DNA from: an uncultured Prevotellaceae bacterium
GTDB taxonomy: Bacteria > Bacteroidota > Bacteroidia > Bacteroidales > Bacteroidaceae
Direction of reading: 5' to 3'
Length of the DNA stretch: 18,543 bases
Assembly: GCA_937915745.1 (NCBI GenBank)
Contig: CALGGJ010000005.1
Location: forward strand, 1 to 18,543
The notes under the pieces are model-generated. The model had not been told where the DNA came from, did no database searches, and saw only the letters and a program-made list of their open reading frames with translations. Positions 14,048 through 18,543 of the stretch are shown piece by piece; the stretch's first letter is position 1, and each line of letters begins with the position of its first letter. Both the position numbers and the translations under genes were made by a program.

Positions 14048-15682
14048 TCATTTCAGGTACTTGGCCAGTGGGCTGTTGTTCTTCTTTAGTCCCTCGGCCA
14101 CGCTCTGTGCATTGCGCAGGGCTCCCTGGCGCGAGGTGTGGGTGTGGTCGTTCTTATAGTATGGTGCTGTTGCTTCGCGTCCGATGGAGTCGAAATAGTC
14201 GGCTGTGATGTTGTGTACATCCACGAACTCCACGCCTGTCTCTGCCACTACCTCGCGGTACCACTTGCCGTATGTGTCGTTGCGGCGTTCAATCTTGCCG
14301 CCCGGCCATTCGTTGCGTGGTGTGAGCGAGAGCAGTATTGGTGTGGCGCCTTTCTCGCGCACGTCTTGTATGAACTTTTTCAGATACCATCCGAAGGAAT
14401 AAATCACCTTGTATTGTCCGTTCGACTGCAGTCGATAGACATGACAAGTGTCTGCGGCCGATGCTATTACTCCGCGTTCTTTGTCGCGGTCGATGCCTCC
14501 GATGTCGTTATGTCCGAATTGTATGAGGACGTAGTCGCCTGGTTCGAGCGAGTTATATACGCGGTCCCACAGTCCTTCGTAGAGGAATGTGCGTGTGCTG
14601 CGTCCGGCCCTGCCGGCATTGACGACCGTGCATTTCGACTCATCGAATACACTGCCGGCCACTGCACCCCAGCCCCACATGCCGTCTTCTTCCTTGTCGG
14701 AGTTTTTCATTGTCGAGTCGCCTGTAGTGAATACCACAGGCTGTCCTTTCTTCCGGCCTTGGTCTATACGCTCGGGATGTATGGCCGTTTGATTCAGGAA
14801 GGTCTTCAGCCGGGCCACATCGGGGTGGCTGCAAGCCTCGATACCCTCGGCACACGATGCTGCATTCATTTTTGCACCAAACTCCGACGAGTGTATCTTG
14901 TCGCCGAAGAAGTGGTAGTCGGTCTTCCACCGGCCATACTTCTCGAGCTTGGTGGCCGATATGTCGTTCAGGTCAATCATAGGCGTGTTGAGTTCCTGTG
15001 CCATCGCTTTTATCCATGGTGTGAAGTCACTGAGCTTACGTTGTATGCGAGTAGGGTCGTTGGGTTCGTAGTCGTTGCGCGGAGTGAGTGTGAGTAATAC
15101 AGGTATGGCACCTTTGGCACGAATCTCGGCCACATACTTGCGAATGTATCCACCGAAGGTATATACCATTTCCTGACGTCCGGTCTCCTTGATGGTGACA
15201 AGTGTCGAATCGTGGCCCACACCTTTTATACATGAACGCGCGCGTCCGGAGTCGAGTGGTCCGTTGTCGTTGTGACCCAGTTCGAGGAACACATAGTCGC
15301 CCTTCCTCACACCTGCCAGCACAGGTTTCCACAGGTCGCGGTAGAATGTGCGGGTACTCATTCCGCCCAGTGCGTGGTTCTCTACAGTTATCTTCTTCTC
15401 GTCCCAAAAGAGGTGCTCGTAGTAGCCCCAGCCCCACTGTCCGTTGTTGCCGTTACCCAGTGTGCCGTTGCGCATGGTAGAATTGCCCACGAGGAATATC
15501 ACCGGATTGTTTCCCTTACGGCTCGACCCGCTCACCGGACGTACCTGGTTGGCCTTCTCCAGCGAGTCGGCTGTATTGTCGGTCACGTTGTTAACATCTC
15601 TCATGCCTTCATAGCGGGGCCGGTCTTGGGCACCGACGGCCAGTACTGCGCATAGCATGGCCAGTATTACAAATGTTCTCAT
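14048..15682 (-). CDS. Secreted double-domain SGNH esterase (rhamnogalacturonan acetylesterase-like)
   Basis: From the ATG at 15682 this is 544 aa with a signal peptide (residues 1-19, ending AVGAQ). The open frame extends 327 bp further upstream, but that part covers the promoter and the 22-bp repeat. Two complete SGNH hydrolase domains follow. Domain 1 (about 60-300) has VGNSTM with Ser68, GHND with Asn138, and DKIH with Asp261/His264. Domain 2 (about 313-540) has TGDSTM with Ser323, GHND with Asn392, and DHTH with Asp512/His515. Both resemble CE12 rhamnogalacturonan acetylesterases, including QWGWG/MWGWG and RSTRTF. Domain 1 has GNS in place of GDS; the nucleophile serine is kept. It is the first gene of the operon ending in rhaM. 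Activity on pectin is inference. Confidence 0.92.
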   Translation of the reverse strand: MRTFVILAMLCAVLAVGAQDRPRYEGMRDVNNVTDNTADSLEKANQVRPVSGSSRKGNNPVIFLVGNSTMRNGTLGNGNNGQWGWGYYEHLFWDEKKITVENHALGGMSTRTFYRDLWKPVLAGVRKGDYVFLELGHNDNGPLDSGRARSCIKGVGHDSTLVTIKETGRQEMVYTFGGYIRKYVAEIRAKGAIPVLLTLTPRNDYEPNDPTRIQRKLSDFTPWIKAMAQELNTPMIDLNDISATKLEKYGRWKTDYHFFGDKIHSSEFGAKMNAASCAEGIEACSHPDVARLKTFLNQTAIHPERIDQGRKKGQPVVFTTGDSTMKNSDKEEDGMWGWGAVAGSVFDESKCTVVNAGRAGRSTRTFLYEGLWDRVYNSLEPGDYVLIQFGHNDIGGIDRDKERGVIASAADTCHVYRLQSNGQYKVIYSFGWYLKKFIQDVREKGATPILLSLTPRNEWPGGKIERRNDTYGKWYREVVAETGVEFVDVHNITADYFDSIGREATAPYYKNDHTHTSRQGALRNAQSVAEGLKKNNSPLAKYLK

Positions 15683-15723
15683 AGTTTCGGTTCTCTCTTT
15701 TTGTGATATATTATTATGCCGTG

Positions 15724-15753
15724 CAAATATATGAAAAAACTTCGATACCGCAA
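15724..15753 (-). promoter_or_regulatory. Promoter of the esterase-C10-rhaM operon
   Basis: On the minus strand, TTG (15751-15753), a 19-bp spacer and TATATTTG (15724-15731) match the Bacteroidetes promoter exactly. The leader to the ATG at 15682 is about 35-40 nt and has no strong SD (AAAGAGAGAACC). Confidence 0.85.
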
Positions 15754-15871
15754 TCATCATTTGCGTAAAAAGCCGCAACCGCATGTGAGAAATTGACTCG
15801 ACGCTCTGTAACAACGGTAAATCCATGCAATAACCAAGGCTGGCCACGGGGCGGCACCTGCGCATGAGTGT

Positions 15872-15942
15872 GCACTTGCAGGCCCACGACCACGCACTTG
15901 CAGGCCCACGACTGCGCACTTGCAGGCCCGTGAGTGCGCACT
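15872..15942. repeat. 22-bp tandem repeat, three copies plus a partial fourth
   Basis: Units at 15872-15893, 15894-15915 and 15916-15937 all begin GCACTTGCAGGCCC and are 22 bp long with no spacer. A partial fourth (GCACT) starts at 15938. Copies differ only in their last ~8 bp (ACGACCAC, ACGACTGC, GTGAGTGC). The sequence is much more GC-rich than its flanks. Confidence 0.9.
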
Positions 15943-15943
15943 C
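15932..15943. repeat. 12-bp perfect palindrome at the end of the repeat array
   Basis: GAGTGCGCACTC spans the junction of the third repeat unit and the partial fourth. A related GAGTGTGCACT (11 bp) occurs at 15866-15876, at the start of the first unit, so the array is bracketed by similar near-palindromes. Confidence 0.7.
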
Positions 15944-16037
15944 AGTTTCCGACTGATTACCACATAGCCCCAACACATATTGGCTGTGAAGGTAAAAGAA
16001 AATACACAAACATGACCGTTATTTCAATCATATTTAC

Positions 16038-16045
16038 TATCTTTG
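16038..16045 (+). promoter_or_regulatory. Probable -7 element of the GH2 gene promoter
   Basis: TATCTTTG fits TAnnTTTG and is followed by the common GCA. It lies 42 bp before the ATG at 16088. The -33 position has no TTG, so the promoter may depend on an activator. Confidence 0.6.
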
Positions 16046-16087
16046 CAGGCAAATACATGCTGAAACAAATCTAACAACCGAACTAAT

Positions 16088-18484
16088 ATGCACAGACTTC
16101 TGACAACCGCACTGCTGCTATGTGCCACACTCATGCTGCCGGCACAGGAACGCACAGACCTTCTTCTCAACTTCGGATGGAAGTTCCGCCTGTTACAAAA
16201 CGGTGAAGACGCCACCACCCTGACCGACGATGCCGCCTGGCGCACTGTCGATATTCCTCACGACTATCAGATGGAACTGCCGTGGAACCAGCGCGCCAGC
16301 GGTGCGCGCGGATTCAAGGACACACCCTCGGCCGTCTATCGCAACCATTTCGATGCCGACCCCTCATGGAAAGGCCGCAAGGTGCTGCTCGACTGCGAGG
16401 GCATCATGACCAGCGGCACATTCTACATCAACGGACAGCTGCTCGGAACTATCGACTACGGATATCTCGGTGCCGAATTCGACATAAGCCGGCACCTGCG
16501 CTACGATGCCGAGAATGTCATTACCGTGAAATGCGACGTGGCACCGGCCGGACGTTCACGATGGTACACCGGCGGCGGACTTTTCCGCGACTTCTACATA
16601 CGCACCAAAAATCCCATCAGCGTAACCCGACATGGATTATACATCACCACCCCGGCCATTACTGCAACCGAGGCACAGGTAGAACTGCAAGTGGAAATCG
16701 AGGGTGCTCGCGCCCAACGATACGACATGACACTCGAAAGCCGCATATACGACCCCGACGGACACATCGTGGCCGAAGGGCAATGCGAGGTCCCGAAATA
16801 CATCAAACTGGCTGTCAACGAGGTGAAAATGCCACGGCTCAACATCGCCGCACCACGCCTCTGGTCGTGTGAAGAACCCAACCTCTACCGGGCCGAAGTC
16901 ATCCTGAAGAAAGACGGTGAGGTGATAGACCGTGTGTCTGACGAGTTTGGCATACGCACCATCGAGTTCAGCAAAGAACAAGGACTACTGCTCAACGGCA
17001 AAAAGGTCTTTCTCAAAGGCATAGCCAACCACCACGACCTCGGTGTGCTGGGTGCAGCCGCATTCGAAGACGGCATACACCGACTGATGCAAACCCTCAA
17101 GGCATTCGGCTACAACCACATACGCACCAGCCACAACCCCTATTCCCCCGCTTTCCTGCGACTGGCCGACAAGTATGGAATACTCATTGTCGATGAGCTG
17201 TTCGACAAGTGGCAGCAAGGAGGCGATTGCTGGGTAGCATCGGTGCCGTTCGACCAATTGTGGTACAAAGCCGAAACCGAATGGATTCGCCGCGACCGCA
17301 ACCACCCTTCGGTCATCATGTGGAGCTTCGGCAACGAGTTGCAGACAAGCGAGTCGTGGTCGGGACTTCCTACCGGCGACTGGGGAATCACCACCTACAG
17401 GCTGATGAAAACCCTGGCCGCACGCTACGATGCCACACGGAAAACCATGGTGGCTATGTTCCCGGCACGAGCCAACGCAATACGCAACGACCCCGAATGG
17501 GAGGGCAACTTCAATCCACCCGAACTGTCGTGTGTGACCGACATTGCTGCCTACAACTATCAATATCCGGCATACAAAGGATACCTCGAACATAATCCCG
17601 ACCTCATCATCTATCAAAGCGAAGCAACAGTGAACGACCTGCTGGGACCATGGGACGGCATGGACCGCAACAAGATGGTAGGCCTGGCCTACTGGGGTGC
17701 CATAGAATACTGGGGCGAATCGAACGGTTGGCCAAAAAAAGGATGGAACTACTCGTTCTTCAGCCATAACCTCGACCCTTATCCACAAGCATATCTCATA
17801 AAAAGCGCGATGACTGACGAACCCGTCTGCTGCATCGGTGTGCAAGACGGCAAAGGCGAGGAGATGATGTGGAACGACAACCTGGTGGGTACCACATTCA
17901 TCTCATCACACTGGAATAGGGCTGCAGGCTCACGTCAGCAAGTATATGTATATACCAATGCCGAGGAGGTCGAACTGTTTGTCAACGGCAACTCGCTCGG
18001 AACGAAACCCAACGACGGGCGTGGCAAAGGCATGAACCGCGTGTTGTGGCAAGATGTGGAGTATGGAAACGGAGGTACGATACTGGCCATTGCACGTAGT
18101 GACGGACGCGAAGTGGCCCGACATCAACTGAAAACCACAGGCAAGGCTGTACGTCTGAAGATAGAAGAGGAGCAGACAGGATGGCATGCCAACGGCATGA
18201 ACCTGAAGTATATTCACGTATATGCAGTGGATGCCAACGGGAATAAGGTGCCTTCTGCCACCGGAGAGGTGAATATTGACGTGAAGGGTGAGGCCACGAT
18301 TCATGCCATAGATAATGGCGACCACTACACCAACGAGCTGTTCGACGTCAATCCGAAGCAACTGTACAAGGGTCAGGTGCTGGTGGTGCTGAGGGCTACA
18401 CGCCATGCGGGCAATGTGGTACTCACCGCTACATCGCCTACTCTGAAGGGTGCTACACTGAAACTGAGGACAAGCACCGACTGA
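16088..18484 (+). CDS. Secreted GH2-family beta-galactosidase-type enzyme
   Basis: A 798-aa exported glycoside hydrolase, family 2. Signal peptide about residues 1-19 (TALLLCATLMLPAQ). The N-terminal sugar-binding jelly roll (FGWKFRLL, WRTVDIPHDYQ, YINGQLLG) runs to about residue 190, then an Ig-like domain, then the TIM barrel from about 300: LNGKKVFLKGIANHHD, GYNHIRTSHNPYSPAFLRLADKYGILIVDE, NHPSVIMWSFGNELQ with acid/base Glu417, and IIYQSEATV with nucleophile Glu512. C-terminal beta domains (about 600-798) are of the type common in Bacteroidetes GH2 enzymes. A periplasmic or surface beta-galactosidase is the best guess; other GH2 specificities are possible. It is divergent from the esterase operon and may be co-controlled through the intervening repeats. 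No SD. Confidence 0.9.
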   Translation: MHRLLTTALLLCATLMLPAQERTDLLLNFGWKFRLLQNGEDATTLTDDAAWRTVDIPHDYQMELPWNQRASGARGFKDTPSAVYRNHFDADPSWKGRKVLLDCEGIMTSGTFYINGQLLGTIDYGYLGAEFDISRHLRYDAENVITVKCDVAPAGRSRWYTGGGLFRDFYIRTKNPISVTRHGLYITTPAITATEAQVELQVEIEGARAQRYDMTLESRIYDPDGHIVAEGQCEVPKYIKLAVNEVKMPRLNIAAPRLWSCEEPNLYRAEVILKKDGEVIDRVSDEFGIRTIEFSKEQGLLLNGKKVFLKGIANHHDLGVLGAAAFEDGIHRLMQTLKAFGYNHIRTSHNPYSPAFLRLADKYGILIVDELFDKWQQGGDCWVASVPFDQLWYKAETEWIRRDRNHPSVIMWSFGNELQTSESWSGLPTGDWGITTYRLMKTLAARYDATRKTMVAMFPARANAIRNDPEWEGNFNPPELSCVTDIAAYNYQYPAYKGYLEHNPDLIIYQSEATVNDLLGPWDGMDRNKMVGLAYWGAIEYWGESNGWPKKGWNYSFFSHNLDPYPQAYLIKSAMTDEPVCCIGVQDGKGEEMMWNDNLVGTTFISSHWNRAAGSRQQVYVYTNAEEVELFVNGNSLGTKPNDGRGKGMNRVLWQDVEYGNGGTILAIARSDGREVARHQLKTTGKAVRLKIEEEQTGWHANGMNLKYIHVYAVDANGNKVPSATGEVNIDVKGEATIHAIDNGDHYTNELFDVNPKQLYKGQVLVVLRATRHAGNVVLTATSPTLKGATLKLRTSTD

Positions 18485-18543
18485 TGTAGGGTCACCTGCA
18501 TAACTGCGTGTAACCAGTCACACTAAAAACGTGATGTTTTCGT
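18485..18543. other. Downstream end of the window
   Basis: 59 bp after the GH2 stop. No clear terminator hairpin or new gene start is visible before the window ends. Confidence 0.4.

Larger units (their letters stand above)
15683..16087. other. 405-bp divergent control region
   Basis: This region separates the esterase operon (minus) from the GH2 gene (plus). It holds both promoters, the 22-bp tandem repeat and a 12-bp palindrome. No gene is supported: the long open frame across it on the minus strand is only the upstream extension of the esterase frame, and translations of the repeat give repetitive Cys-rich text in every frame. Confidence 0.7.

Noticed and set aside
13806..14051. 81-aa minus-strand frame starting at the ATGA overlapping the esterase stop
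   Set aside because: Despite the attractive start overlap, its product is His/Pro-rich and runs into the C10 signal-peptide region; the other frame encodes a far more protein-like helix.
14138..15097. Plus-strand 319-aa open frame antisense to the esterase gene
   Set aside because: It mirrors the conserved SGNH domains, is rich in Cys and Val from reverse-complement codons, and has no promoter or family features.
15872..15942. CRISPR array
   Set aside because: The 22-bp units are directly contiguous with no spacers, and no cas genes are nearby; it is a simple tandem repeat.
16985..17845. Minus-strand 286-aa open frame antisense to the GH2 gene
   Set aside because: It covers the conserved GH2 catalytic barrel on the other strand; a shadow of biased codon use.

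Overview
The window looks like a chromosomal segment of a Bacteroidales bacterium, most probably Prevotellaceae or a close relative. Four things point there. Promoters fit the Bacteroidetes -33 TTG / -7 TAnnTTTG pattern. Nearly all genes lack a Shine-Dalgarno (SD) sequence. The rpsF-rpsR-rplI order sits beside pepD, ksgA, lpxB and surE of Bacteroidetes type. Two secreted proteins end in GxYIxxGKKV-like tails resembling T9SS type A sorting domains. The genus is inference.

Layout. (a) 148-2853 (+): secreted multidomain GH128-type glycoside hydrolase. (b) 2929-4150 (-): ribosomal operon rpsF-rpsR-rplI with a terminator at 2862-2900. Its promoter faces, as an almost exact inverted copy, the promoter of a 68-aa two-helix membrane protein (4458-4664, +). 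(c) 4797-6599 (-): pepD followed by a small MerR-type regulator. (d) 6811-7794 (-): flippase-like LPG-synthase-type membrane protein, divergent from ksgA (7923-8723, +). (e) 8705-10945 (-): surE-lpxB-orf82, whose last gene overlaps the end of ksgA tail to tail. (f) 11099-11170 (-): tRNA-Gln(CTG) with its own promoter and a strong hairpin terminator, then about 440 bp without a convincing gene. (g) 11611-15682 (-): operon encoding a double-domain SGNH esterase, a possible small membrane peptide, a secreted C10 cysteine peptidase and L-rhamnose mutarotase (rhaM). (h) 16088-18484 (+): secreted GH2 beta-galactosidase-type enzyme, divergent from (g) across a 405-bp region holding a 22-bp tandem repeat.

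Functional reading. Regions (g) and (h) look like a small carbohydrate-use module: esterases related to rhamnogalacturonan acetylesterases, a galactosidase and a rhamnose mutarotase suggest a pectic (rhamnogalacturonan-I-like) substrate. No SusC/SusD pair is present, so this is inference. The rest is housekeeping: translation, lipid A synthesis, rRNA methylation and peptide turnover.

The most interesting observation is that rpsR and rplI carry strong, ideally spaced SD sequences while every other gene here lacks one. In Bacteroidetes ribosomes, bS6 and bS18 (both encoded in this operon) together with bS21 bury the anti-SD, so these SDs could be part of an autoregulatory circuit. Other points of note are the inverted duplicated promoter, the 22-bp repeat, and a membrane-helix coding stretch directly in frame after the stop codon of the esterase gene.
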